Source of the DNA: an uncultured Prevotellaceae bacterium
Lineage (GTDB): Bacteria; Bacteroidota; Bacteroidia; Bacteroidales; Muribaculaceae
NCBI GenBank assembly: GCA_900317325.1
Contig: ONGE01000016.1
Location: 1 to 64,000 of the forward strand
Length of the DNA: 64,000 nucleotides
Direction: 5' to 3'
Part shown: piece by piece, positions 51,011 to 58,663 of the stretch
Position numbering within the stretch: the stretch's first letter is position 1
How the letters are laid out: every line of letters begins with the position of its first letter
Notes under the pieces: generated by a model
What the model saw: only the letters and a program-made list of their open reading frames with translations
What the model was told of the DNA's origin: nothing
Database searches by the model: none
Made by a program: the position numbers and the translations under genes

Positions 51011-51673
51011 ATGCCTAAAACCCAAATGAGTATGAACATAGCTATTTATGGGGCTGGTGGATTCGGCAAGGAAACGGCCTGTCTGATCAAGAGAATAAAT
51101 GCCAGCGGCGGAGACTGGAACCTGATTGGCTTCTTCGACGACACCAAGCAGGCCGGAACCCCGGTGTCTTCTTACGGCACCGTGCTGGGTGGCATGGACG
51201 CCCTGCTGCAGGTGAATGAGCCGTTGGCAGTCGCTATAGCCATCAACGACAACAAGGCTGTTCGCCGCATCCGCGAGAGTATCACCAACCATCATATCTC
51301 ATTTCCCAACCTCATCGACCCGTCGCTGTTTTATGTTGATAAGCAGACGGTTACCATGGGCGAGGGGAATGTGATTCAGAATGGTTGCATGATCTCTTGC
51401 GATGTCACCATCGGCAGTTTCAACCTGATCAACGATCATGTCGTCATTGGCCATGACAACACCATCGGAGACTTTAACGGCCTCATGCCAGGAGCTCATC
51501 TCTCAGGTGGCATCACCATTGGCAACAGCAATCTGCTTGGAGTGGCAAGTGTGGTCCTTCAAGGGATGACCATCGGCAATGGCGTCACGCTGGCAGCCAA
51601 CAGTGTGCTCATGACCACACCGCGTGATAACTGCACTTACTTGGGTGTTCCCGCCAAGAAATTTGACTTCTAA
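51011..51673 (+). CDS. NeuD/PglD-like sugar N-acyltransferase
   Basis: About 213-220 residues. A small Rossmann-like domain (IAIYGAGGFGKETACLI) binds the sugar nucleotide, and hexapeptide repeats (DVTIGSFNLIND, TIGDFNGLMPGA, GITIGNSNLLGV) form the trimeric left-handed beta helix. PglD-type enzymes acetylate the 4-amino group made by PglE; members of the family accept other acyl donors, including acyl-ACP. It is very similar to the C-terminal half of the fusion protein at 42437, sharing GCILGG/GTVLGG and the C-terminal AKKFDF. Starts at 51011 and 51032 are both possible; the latter puts the Rossmann strand at the N-terminus. Confidence 0.87.
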   Translation: MPKTQMSMNIAIYGAGGFGKETACLIKRINASGGDWNLIGFFDDTKQAGTPVSSYGTVLGGMDALLQVNEPLAVAIAINDNKAVRRIRESITNHHISFPNLIDPSLFYVDKQTVTMGEGNVIQNGCMISCDVTIGSFNLINDHVVIGHDNTIGDFNGLMPGAHLSGGITIGNSNLLGVASVVLQGMTIGNGVTLAANSVLMTTPRDNCTYLGVPAKKFDF

Positions 51674-51773
51674 AGAGGGAGAAATGGCGCTGATAAGATG
51701 ACTGTTATCAGTAAGGATGCTGAGAAAATTCATTTTTTTAGTGATATTTGAGCCTCGTGTAAGAAATTTTGCG

Positions 51774-51781
51774 TATTTTTG
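51774..51781 (+). promoter_or_regulatory. -7 box before ACP 4
   Basis: TATTTTTG at 51774-51781 is followed by CGCCT, echoing the sequence after the -7 box upstream of ACP 2. The nearest upstream TTTG (51747-51750) is 23 bases away, longer than usual. Confidence 0.45.
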
Positions 51782-51824
51782 CGCCTCGTGAAAAAAATAT
51801 ATCGTCTGATTTTACGTTAGTAAA

Positions 51825-52061
51825 ATGATGAGTCTTGAACAATTCATAGAGAATTTCACGGATCTGTTTGACGAAACAGACCCCGATACTATATGCGCCA
51901 CAACTCGGTTCAAGGAACTGGAGGAATGGTCCTCGTTGTTCGCTTTGTCGGTCATCGCTATGATTGACGAGGAATATGATGTTGAATTCCGCGGTGATGA
52001 TATCCGCAACAGCACCACAATCAAGGATTTGTATGATATTGTCAAATCCAGAGTCGAGTAA
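51825..52061 (+). CDS. Acyl carrier protein-like protein with WSSL motif (ACP 4)
   Basis: A 78-residue ACP closely related to ACP 2: FIENFxxxFDETDP, then LEEWSSLFALSVIAMIDEEYDV. The modification Ser (Ser37) is again preceded by Ser instead of Asp. The IRNSTTIKDLYDIV ending matches ACP-family helix IV. It sits just before KAS III copy 3, although 124 bases separate them, in contrast to the tight spacing elsewhere. Loss of function is unlikely because the residues around the site and the helix IV pattern are kept. Confidence 0.82.
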   Translation: MMSLEQFIENFTDLFDETDPDTICATTRFKELEEWSSLFALSVIAMIDEEYDVEFRGDDIRNSTTIKDLYDIVKSRVE

Positions 52062-52185
52062 ATATTGTGAAATAGTATGATGACTGCTGTAGTGATTGGA
52101 CTAGGGCGGTCTTTGTGTATATATTGGCGTGGTTTCTCTGTTGAGGTTCAAGAGAAGATTTGAACGATTAATCGCCTGATAATTT

Positions 52186-53235
52186 ATGGCTAAGATAACA
52201 TTTCATGGAGTGGGTATCAAGGCACTGAGTGCTTGTGTGCCCCCCGAAATTGTTTACAATAAGGATTTAGGATATCTGATTCCCGAGGAAGAGATCGAGA
52301 AGACCATCAGTAACATCGGCATTGAACAGCGTCGAATCGCGGCCCCCGATGTCACTGCAAGTGATTTGTGCTTCAAGGCTGCGCGTCGGTTGATGGAAGA
52401 CAATCAGATCGCTCCCGAGAGCATCGATGTCCTGTTGTTCATGAGCCAGACGGCCGACTACCGTATCCCTGCAACATCTTGTCTGCTGCAGCAGCGTTTG
52501 GGACTGCCGCGAGAGACCTTGTGTTTTGACATTTCGCTGGGTTGCTCGGGTTATCTGTTCGCTCTGAGCACTGCATTTGCCTATGCTTCGATGCAGGGCA
52601 TTAATCGCGTGCTGCTGCTTGACGGAGAGACGTTTTCCAAGATTGTGAATCGTCGCGACAAGGTGGATTGGCCCCTCTATGGTGATGCCGGAACCGCAAC
52701 GCTTATCGAGAAGGGCGACTATGGTGATTCAACCTTCATGCTCTATACCGACGGCAGTGGCGAGAACACCCTCAAGATTCATGCTGGAATGCGAAATCCC
52801 ATTACGCCCGACTCGTGTGTCGAACGTGAACAGGAAGAAGGCAACATCCGCAGCGACCTTGAGGTGTTCATGGATGGTATGGATGTCTTTAACTTTGCCA
52901 TCAGCAAGGTGCCCAAGAGCATCAAACTCCTGCTAAAGGAAACCGAAAAGACCATCAACGACGTGGATTATCTGGTCTTTCATCAGGCCAACCGCTTCAT
53001 GATGGATTTCTTTGTGAAGAAACTGAAGATTTCGCCCGACCGTGTCCCTTACTGCATCAGCAAGTATGGCAATACGAGCAGCGCATCGGTGCCCTTGACC
53101 GTCTCCAGTGAGTTGAGTGGTCAGCTCGATGGTAGTCATACGGTGGTGATGAGTGCATTTGGCGCTGGCTTGAGTTGGGGCGCTGCGATCATGCAGATGC
53201 GTGACTGCAAGGTATCGCCCGTTATCGAGTATTGA
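52186..53235 (+). CDS. 3-Oxoacyl-ACP synthase III (FabH-like), copy 3
   Basis: A 349-residue KAS III with the triad Cys120 (LGCSGYLFAL), His266 (FHQANRFMM) and Asn296 (YGNTSSASVP). It has an insertion after the LYGDAGTATL region, as in copy 2. It follows ACP 4 and overlaps the VOC gene by one base (TGATG). Sequence around the active site is nearer to copy 1 in the Cys and His motifs and nearer to copy 2 in insert structure. It presumably makes or transfers a third type of acyl chain. Confidence 0.9.
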   Translation: MAKITFHGVGIKALSACVPPEIVYNKDLGYLIPEEEIEKTISNIGIEQRRIAAPDVTASDLCFKAARRLMEDNQIAPESIDVLLFMSQTADYRIPATSCLLQQRLGLPRETLCFDISLGCSGYLFALSTAFAYASMQGINRVLLLDGETFSKIVNRRDKVDWPLYGDAGTATLIEKGDYGDSTFMLYTDGSGENTLKIHAGMRNPITPDSCVEREQEEGNIRSDLEVFMDGMDVFNFAISKVPKSIKLLLKETEKTINDVDYLVFHQANRFMMDFFVKKLKISPDRVPYCISKYGNTSSASVPLTVSSELSGQLDGSHTVVMSAFGAGLSWGAAIMQMRDCKVSPVIEY

Positions 53236-53645
53236 TGAATAGCGAGTTGACATTCCACCACGTTGGCATCGCCTGCCACAAAATAGAAAAAACCTTGCCG
53301 TTCTATGCGGCGATGGGTTATACTGCAGCACCTGTTGTTGATGATTTGATACAGCATGTGCGCGTTTGTTTTCTTGACAAGGAGGGCGCACCCCGCCTTG
53401 AATTGCTGGAGCCGCTCGACGACCAGAGCCCTGTGGCCCGCACGCTTGCCAGCTCGGGTGTGACGCCTTATCACCTGTGTTACCAGGTGCAAGATATCGA
53501 GAACTCAATTCAATCCCTGCGCGGCCAGCGATTCCTGCTGGTGACAGGGCCGGTACCCGCTTGTGCGATGGAGAATCGCCGCATCGCTTTCTTGTTCAAG
53601 AAGGATGTGGGACTGGTTGAATTGGTCGAGCAAGACCTGCCTTGA
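53235..53645 (+). CDS. VOC/glyoxalase-fold protein
   Basis: A 136-residue vicinal-oxygen-chelate protein resembling methylmalonyl-CoA epimerases: TFHHVGIACHKIEKTLPFY, metal-binding LELLEPLDDQSPVA with Glu, and YHLCYQVQDIENSI with His. The four metal ligands (H near 9, E near 58, H near 79, E near 130 in VELVEQ) appear present. VOC proteins next to KAS III and FkbH genes may isomerise or epimerise a carrier-bound acyl group, for example at an alpha carbon. Start is ATG 53235, coupled to the previous gene; the next gene is coupled the same way. Confidence 0.8.
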   Translation: MNSELTFHHVGIACHKIEKTLPFYAAMGYTAAPVVDDLIQHVRVCFLDKEGAPRLELLEPLDDQSPVARTLASSGVTPYHLCYQVQDIENSIQSLRGQRFLLVTGPVPACAMENRRIAFLFKKDVGLVELVEQDLP

Positions 53646-54652
53646 TGACATCCCCCCTGTTGACATATATTGTCCCTCTTTACAACACCGAGGCCTACGT
53701 GCAGCGGTGTTTGCAGTCTATTGTTGACCAGGGGCTGGAAGAGGACCAGTATGAGGTATTGGTCGTTGATGACGGCTCTACCGATGGCAGCAAGGCTGTT
53801 GTCGAAGCCTTTATCGGCAATCATCCTCAAGTCAGGTTGCTGACTCAGGCCAATGCCGGCGTGAGCGCCGCTCGCAACAAGGCTATCGACCAGGCTCGTG
53901 GCCAGTATCTGCAATTTGTGGACAGTGACGACCGCCTGGAACCGGGCATGATGAACCGGCTGCTGAAGCGTGCTGTGGACGATGAACTGGATGTGCTCGT
54001 GTTCAACTACAAGAACGTGGACACCGACGGTAATCTGCTCCCTTCCCATCGTGGCGACAATTATCCTTCGACAGGAACCCTGACGGGCGTTGAATACCTG
54101 AAGTCACACGTGATGACTCCTTACATCTGGCGCTTTCTGGTCAACCGTGACTATCTGAACGAGAACCAGTGGCGTTTTGACCAGTCGCTCATCGTGTGCG
54201 AGGACGGCGCACTCATAGCCCGTTTGTTGCTCAATGCCAGCCGGGTGGCCCATGATGAATCGACGGTCTATTGCTACGTCAAGCGTGGCGACAGCGCGAT
54301 GCACAACCCAGACATCGCACACTTGAAACGGCGCATCTTGAGCCAGGTGGACTCGGCGGCCTCGATTAATGAGACCATCAGCAGTTACGAGGCGGCAACG
54401 GGTGAGACTTCACCTGCCAGCGTGTCGGGCCTGAGAAACGTTTACTTGTATTTTGCCATGACCAAAGCCTTGACATGTGGCTGCGTGGACGATATCTTGG
54501 ATCGAATCCGTCAAGCGGGCTTGTATCCGTTTCCCTGTGTCGGTCCCGAGGCCTGTTATCATGGTGCAAAATGGAAACTCATCCACTTCCTGATGATGCG
54601 TCCCCGCCTGTGGAAACTGATGAGTGGTATATATCGCAAGATCCGAAAATAA
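53645..54652 (+). CDS. Family 2 glycosyltransferase
   Basis: A 335-residue GT-A enzyme: LLTYIVPLYNTEAYVQRCLQ, VVDDGSTDGSK and QFVDSDDRLEPG (metal motif, about 99), then VCEDGALIARLLL. It is the only glycosyltransferase in the right half of the locus after 36.2 kb. Its coding sequence is GC-richer than the GT2 trio at 28.5-31.9 kb. Translational coupling to the VOC gene (TGATG) and close spacing to the FkbH gene suggest it may add the sugar that carries the FkbH-derived group. Substrate unknown. Confidence 0.87.
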   Translation: MTSPLLTYIVPLYNTEAYVQRCLQSIVDQGLEEDQYEVLVVDDGSTDGSKAVVEAFIGNHPQVRLLTQANAGVSAARNKAIDQARGQYLQFVDSDDRLEPGMMNRLLKRAVDDELDVLVFNYKNVDTDGNLLPSHRGDNYPSTGTLTGVEYLKSHVMTPYIWRFLVNRDYLNENQWRFDQSLIVCEDGALIARLLLNASRVAHDESTVYCYVKRGDSAMHNPDIAHLKRRILSQVDSAASINETISSYEAATGETSPASVSGLRNVYLYFAMTKALTCGCVDDILDRIRQAGLYPFPCVGPEACYHGAKWKLIHFLMMRPRLWKLMSGIYRKIRK

Positions 54653-54661
54653 AAGAAGAGC

Positions 54662-56254
54662 ATGTCAACTTACGTTTTCCGTAATCAAACGATAGAGGCT
54701 TTCTTGGGCGATGACGGCATGGCCTATTCGGGCTATGGCGACATCAGTATGGTCCCGGGTGATGTTGACCGTTACATCTGGTTCTACCAGGTGCCGGTCA
54801 ATCCCGATGCCGGTCAGTTGGCCCAGGAAGTCACGGCTTATATTGATCAGTTGGACTTGGTGCTTTCGGGCATCGATGCTGCCAAGCCGTTTATCATCTT
54901 TTCGCTGGTCAACCTTTTCCCCTTGAGGCTCACAGGAGATGAAGTGGCGGTCGAGGAGGCGATTGCGGCGTTCAACAGCCATGCGATGCGCTTGTCTCTG
55001 GAACGCCCCGGTGTCAAGTGGGTGGACTTCACCGAATTCACGTCCCGTTACGATGCTGCAACCCTGGTGGACTGGAAGTATTACATGATGTCACAGTCGC
55101 TGCTCAATCCCAAGCTGGCGCGTGATTTCAAGTCCTGGTGGCAACGCATCGAGGATGAGATGGCCCTGCGACGCATGAAATGCCTGGTCCTGGACCTCGA
55201 CAACACGTTGTGGGGTGGGGTGCTCGGCGAGGATGGCGTTGACGGCATCCAGTTGGGCGGCGATTACCCCGGCAAGGCCTATTCCTATTGGCAGCGGGCC
55301 TTGAAGCAGCTGGCGGCCGATGGCGTGATACTGGCGGTGTGCAGCAAGAACAACGAGGCCGATGTGCAGGAGGCCTGGGAAAAGAATCCGGCGATGGTGC
55401 TCAAGCGGGAGCACTTCAGCGCCCTTCGCATCAACTGGCAAGACAAGGCCACCAACATGCGTGAGCTGGCTCAGGAATTGAACATCGGCTTGGACAGCAT
55501 GGTCTTCCTTGATGACAATCCTGCCGAGCGGGAGCTCATCAGGCAGATGCTGCCGCAGGTCGAGGTGCCCGAGTTCCCCTCAAAGCCTTATCAACTCATG
55601 CCGTTCTTCAAGGATCTGGTCGGGAAATACTTCCGCATCTATGCGGTGACCGATGAGGACCGGGCCAAGAACCAGCAATACCAGGCCAACGCCCTGCGAC
55701 AGGCCGAGCAGTCGCGTTTCACCGATTTTGATGATTATCTCTATAGCCTGGATATCTCTATCGATGTCATTCCCGCCGACGAGCATAACCTGCCGCGCAT
55801 CGCTCAGATGACCCAGAAAACCAACCAGTTCAATCTTACCACGAGGCGCTATGCCGAGGATCAGGTGAACCGCTTGATTGACGGCGGTTGGCACGTTTAT
55901 TGCATGGTTGTGAGTGACCGTTTCGGCGACAGCGGCATCACGGGCACGATATTCATGGAACCGGTTGACGACATCACATTGAATATCGACACATTGCTGC
56001 TCAGCTGCCGCATTCTGGGCAAGGGCATCGAGGAGGCGTTCTTCAAGACGGTGCTCAATCTCATGAGGCTTGACGGTTACCGCAAGCTGACGGCTGTTTA
56101 CTTGCCCACGGCCAAGAATGGCCAGACGGCCGATTTCTATGACCGCATGGGCATGACTTGTGTGAGCAAGGAAGACGACGGGACCAAGCATTATGAGATG
56201 ATGCTTGATACTGTGTTTGAAATCAAGAACTGTTACAATATTAGAGTTTTATGA
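54662..56254 (+). CDS. FkbH-like HAD-type enzyme loading a glyceryl-type unit onto ACP
   Basis: A 530-residue FkbH-family (HAD-IIIC) protein. The HAD motif is VLDLDNTLWGGVLGEDG, with Asp178 and Asp180; AVCSKNNEADV gives motif II and FLDDNPAERE motif IV. A C-terminal GNAT-like portion contains SDRFGDSGITGTIF and LSCRILGKGIEEAFF. FkbH proteins take 1,3-bisphosphoglycerate, dephosphorylate it and transfer the glyceryl group to an ACP. An ACP gene overlaps its stop (ATGA), exactly the arrangement in polyketide starter-unit systems. Here the glyceryl-ACP would more likely be transferred to a glycan by the adjacent acyltransferase (inference). Confidence 0.9.
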   Translation: MSTYVFRNQTIEAFLGDDGMAYSGYGDISMVPGDVDRYIWFYQVPVNPDAGQLAQEVTAYIDQLDLVLSGIDAAKPFIIFSLVNLFPLRLTGDEVAVEEAIAAFNSHAMRLSLERPGVKWVDFTEFTSRYDAATLVDWKYYMMSQSLLNPKLARDFKSWWQRIEDEMALRRMKCLVLDLDNTLWGGVLGEDGVDGIQLGGDYPGKAYSYWQRALKQLAADGVILAVCSKNNEADVQEAWEKNPAMVLKREHFSALRINWQDKATNMRELAQELNIGLDSMVFLDDNPAERELIRQMLPQVEVPEFPSKPYQLMPFFKDLVGKYFRIYAVTDEDRAKNQQYQANALRQAEQSRFTDFDDYLYSLDISIDVIPADEHNLPRIAQMTQKTNQFNLTTRRYAEDQVNRLIDGGWHVYCMVVSDRFGDSGITGTIFMEPVDDITLNIDTLLLSCRILGKGIEEAFFKTVLNLMRLDGYRKLTAVYLPTAKNGQTADFYDRMGMTCVSKEDDGTKHYEMMLDTVFEIKNCYNIRVL

Positions 56255-56475
56255 ACTTGGAAGATAGGATTTTAGAGATTATGCGCGAGGTGTTTGACAT
56301 GGAAGATGTCACGACAACGGCTTCACAGAAGAATTGTGATCGCTGGGACTCGTTGCATCACCTCACGCTGGCATCTGAACTCGAGGACAGCTTCGACATC
56401 GACTTGGAGCCCGAGGAGATTGCCGAGATGACCGACTTCTCGCGTGTCCTGGAAATGGTGAAGTCTAAGCTTTGA
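56251..56475 (+). CDS. Acyl carrier protein (ACP 5) partner of FkbH
   Basis: A 74-residue ACP: CDRWDSLHHLTLASELEDSF, with Ser34 in a canonical D-S-L context. It belongs to a subtype typical for FkbH partners rather than the FIxNF group of ACP 1/2/4. Its ATG overlaps the FkbH stop by four bases. It is expected to carry the glyceryl (or reduced/oxidised glyceryl) unit as a thioester. Confidence 0.9.
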   Translation: MNLEDRILEIMREVFDMEDVTTTASQKNCDRWDSLHHLTLASELEDSFDIDLEPEEIAEMTDFSRVLEMVKSKL

Positions 56476-56509
56476 GCCGTGATTGGCACAGCCTGACTGG
56501 AGTGTTGAA

Positions 56510-57532
56510 ATGATGGAAAAGCGGCGCATTGCCTACATCGACTTCATGAAGTGCCTGTGCATCATGCTCATCGTGATGTACCACATCGACCATGAGTTTT
56601 TCAATTATCTGGCTCCGCACTTGAACGACGCGCTGCAGGCGTTCAGGCTGCCGATGTACTACTTCATCTCGGGCATCTTCTTCAAACTCTATGACGGGTA
56701 TGCCGATTTCACGCGGCGCAAGGTCAACAACATCCTTGTGCCGTTTGTTTTTTTCGTGTTCTTTGCCTTCGGGGTGCGCCTGCTGGAACTGGTCGTGCGC
56801 ATGGCGCTTGGGGCCGAACCTATAGAGGTGCGCCTTGCCGAACTGGTCGAGCCGTTCACCCTGCGCTACTGGCCCAACACCACGCCGTTGTGGTTCCTGC
56901 TGAGCCTCTTTTGGGTCAATGTCATCTTCTACGCCATGCAACGGTGGATCAAGCCGTTGTGGGGCATTTTGCTCACGACAGCGGCAGTCTCGGTGCTCGG
57001 CTATGAACTGGGTGTGCACAAGATCGAGTTACCGCTCATGCTTGACACGTCGCTGGTGGCGTTGCCCTACTTTGTTTTGGGCTGGGGCATGAAACGTATC
57101 GGCGCCTTGCAGGCTTCATCCTGGGACCGAATCGGCATTGTCGCGCTGCTGCTTGTGGCATTGCCCATCTACTGGTTGAGCGACTTCACGAACCTGCATT
57201 TCCAGATTCTGCCGGTTTACTGGAAACTGTACGTGTTGCCCTTTGTGGCCATCTTGGCGCTTTTCTGGGCTTGCAAGCCCTTGCCTCGTATCCCCGTCCT
57301 GTGTCACTACGGGCGTTATTCCTTGATTATCCTGGGAACCCATCCGCTCATCCTCCAACCCATCCGTTTCCTGCTCATACGTCAGGGTATGGAACCGGGC
57401 ATTGGGTTGACAATGATGGTGTTCACGCTGACGATGTTGCTGGAGTGGCCCTTGATATGGCTCTTGAAAACCTATGCTCCCCGGTTTACTGCTCAACAAC
57501 CCTTCTTCCGGCCGGGTTGGAAACTGAAATGA
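56510..57532 (+). CDS. Acyltransferase-3 family membrane protein
   Basis: A 340-residue membrane acyltransferase with about ten hydrophobic segments. The TM1 signature is RRIAYIDFMKCLCIMLIVMYH (active-site His), then LPMYYFISGIFFKLYDGY (about 48). A start at 56510 or 56513 is preferred over a TTG ten codons upstream. It is related to the protein at 27500. Following FkbH and its ACP by 34 bases, it may transfer the glyceryl group from the carrier to a lipid-linked or finished glycan. Acyl-CoA use is the usual expectation for the family, so ACP use would be notable. Confidence 0.85.
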   Translation: MMEKRRIAYIDFMKCLCIMLIVMYHIDHEFFNYLAPHLNDALQAFRLPMYYFISGIFFKLYDGYADFTRRKVNNILVPFVFFVFFAFGVRLLELVVRMALGAEPIEVRLAELVEPFTLRYWPNTTPLWFLLSLFWVNVIFYAMQRWIKPLWGILLTTAAVSVLGYELGVHKIELPLMLDTSLVALPYFVLGWGMKRIGALQASSWDRIGIVALLLVALPIYWLSDFTNLHFQILPVYWKLYVLPFVAILALFWACKPLPRIPVLCHYGRYSLIILGTHPLILQPIRFLLIRQGMEPGIGLTMMVFTLTMLLEWPLIWLLKTYAPRFTAQQPFFRPGWKLK

Positions 57533-57545
57533 ACTTGATGATTGC

Positions 57546-58601
57546 ATGATGAAATACATTGCACGTTTACTGGCCATCATAGCGGCCTTTGTGTTGCTCA
57601 TCTCAGCCTATGGCGGGCGTGTAGATCCCACCATTTGGGTAATGCCCTCGATGGCTACGTTGGCCTTGCCGATTGTGACACTCGTTGTCCTGTTGCTGCT
57701 GGCCGTGTTGGCCTTGTGCAAGCAATGGCGCGCAGCGGTCATCATCGTCGGAGCCCTCTTGCTGTCGTGGCCCACATTGCGGCTCATCTCCCCGTTCAAT
57801 CTGGGGCATCGTGAGGCCAAGGAGGGCAAGACGCCACTCAAGGTGTTGACGATGAGCGTGACCCAGTTTAACTGGAACGACGGGGATCATCCCAGCAAGA
57901 ATATGCGCTACATCCTCGACGAGGACGCTGATATCGTGGTTATCCAGGAGGGACTTGTCTATTTCTCTTACGAGCAACTCAAGACGGTCAAGCCCATGCT
58001 CAAGGAACTGTACAAGAAGTACCCTTATCGCAAGAAGCACTTTTTTGATGTCGGCATTCTTTCCAAGTACCCGTTCGACGAGGTCGAGTCTCCTGTCCTT
58101 GCTCAGGATTCGTTGGGCTATTTCATCAAGGCTTGGGATGTGGATGCACCCGGCGGCAATATCAGGGTGGTGAACATGCACTTGAGTTCACTGCGGTTTA
58201 CGCGGAACGACAGCCAGGTGATAGAATCCATGAACACGCCGTCGGGGCGTAAAAAGCGCATCAAGTCGGTTACCAAGAAGCTGGATGTGGGATTCCGCTC
58301 CCATGCACGTCAGGCACGGGCCGTGCGGCAGGTGCTTGACGAGACACCAGGCGATGTCCTGGTGATGGGCGACATGAATGACACGCCCGGCTCGTTCGCT
58401 TACCGCACGGTCTGCGGCGATGATGTGCGTGACGCTTGGGCCGACACCGGTTTTGGCCCCATTTACACGTTCCATGCTCATCACTTGTATGTGAAAATCG
58501 ACCACATCTTGTATCGTGGAGACATGCGGGTTCTGTCATGCCGTCGTGACAAGAAGGGCGAGAGTGACCATTACCCGATGGTTGCCGTTTTTGAACGTTA
58601 A
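57546..58601 (+). CDS. Membrane-anchored endonuclease/exonuclease/phosphatase family protein
   Basis: A 351-residue protein. Three N-terminal hydrophobic helices (about 5-25, 33-53, 60-82) anchor an EEP-fold domain that should face the periplasm or outside: VVIQEGL (metal-binding Glu, about 137), VVNMHLSSLRF, LVMGDMNDTPGS (about 274) and a final DHYPMVAVF. The fold is found in DNases and in sphingomyelinase/phospholipase-type phosphodiesterases. Common in Bacteroidetes, usually unlinked to capsule loci. Here it begins 13 bases after the acyltransferase, so it may be read from the same transcript, but function in glycan synthesis is not implied. Confidence 0.87.
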   Translation: MMKYIARLLAIIAAFVLLISAYGGRVDPTIWVMPSMATLALPIVTLVVLLLLAVLALCKQWRAAVIIVGALLLSWPTLRLISPFNLGHREAKEGKTPLKVLTMSVTQFNWNDGDHPSKNMRYILDEDADIVVIQEGLVYFSYEQLKTVKPMLKELYKKYPYRKKHFFDVGILSKYPFDEVESPVLAQDSLGYFIKAWDVDAPGGNIRVVNMHLSSLRFTRNDSQVIESMNTPSGRKKRIKSVTKKLDVGFRSHARQARAVRQVLDETPGDVLVMGDMNDTPGSFAYRTVCGDDVRDAWADTGFGPIYTFHAHHLYVKIDHILYRGDMRVLSCRRDKKGESDHYPMVAVFER

Positions 58602-58663
58602 CACCTGGCACACACTAAATCCTCTTTTTTCACGTTCTTATTTCATAACAGACTATTTGAAAA

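Noticed and set aside
48079..51295. Long reverse-strand frames (370 and 473 codons) opposite the ATP-grasp, DegT and NeuD genes.
   Set aside because: Same reason: forward frames carry clear catalytic motifs and reverse frames do not. They run across the gene boundaries without start signals.
51690..51711. CTGATAA/TTATCAG inverted repeat after the NeuD-like gene as a terminator.
   Set aside because: Only 7 bp, 8-base loop and no T-tract; too weak to list.
37264..53235. Housekeeping fatty-acid synthesis (fab) operon or an aryl-polyene/PKS cluster.
   Set aside because: No fabF-type KAS II, dehydratase, malonyl transferase, or modular PKS/NRPS domain is present, and the ACPs are several distinct types interspersed with sugar enzymes.
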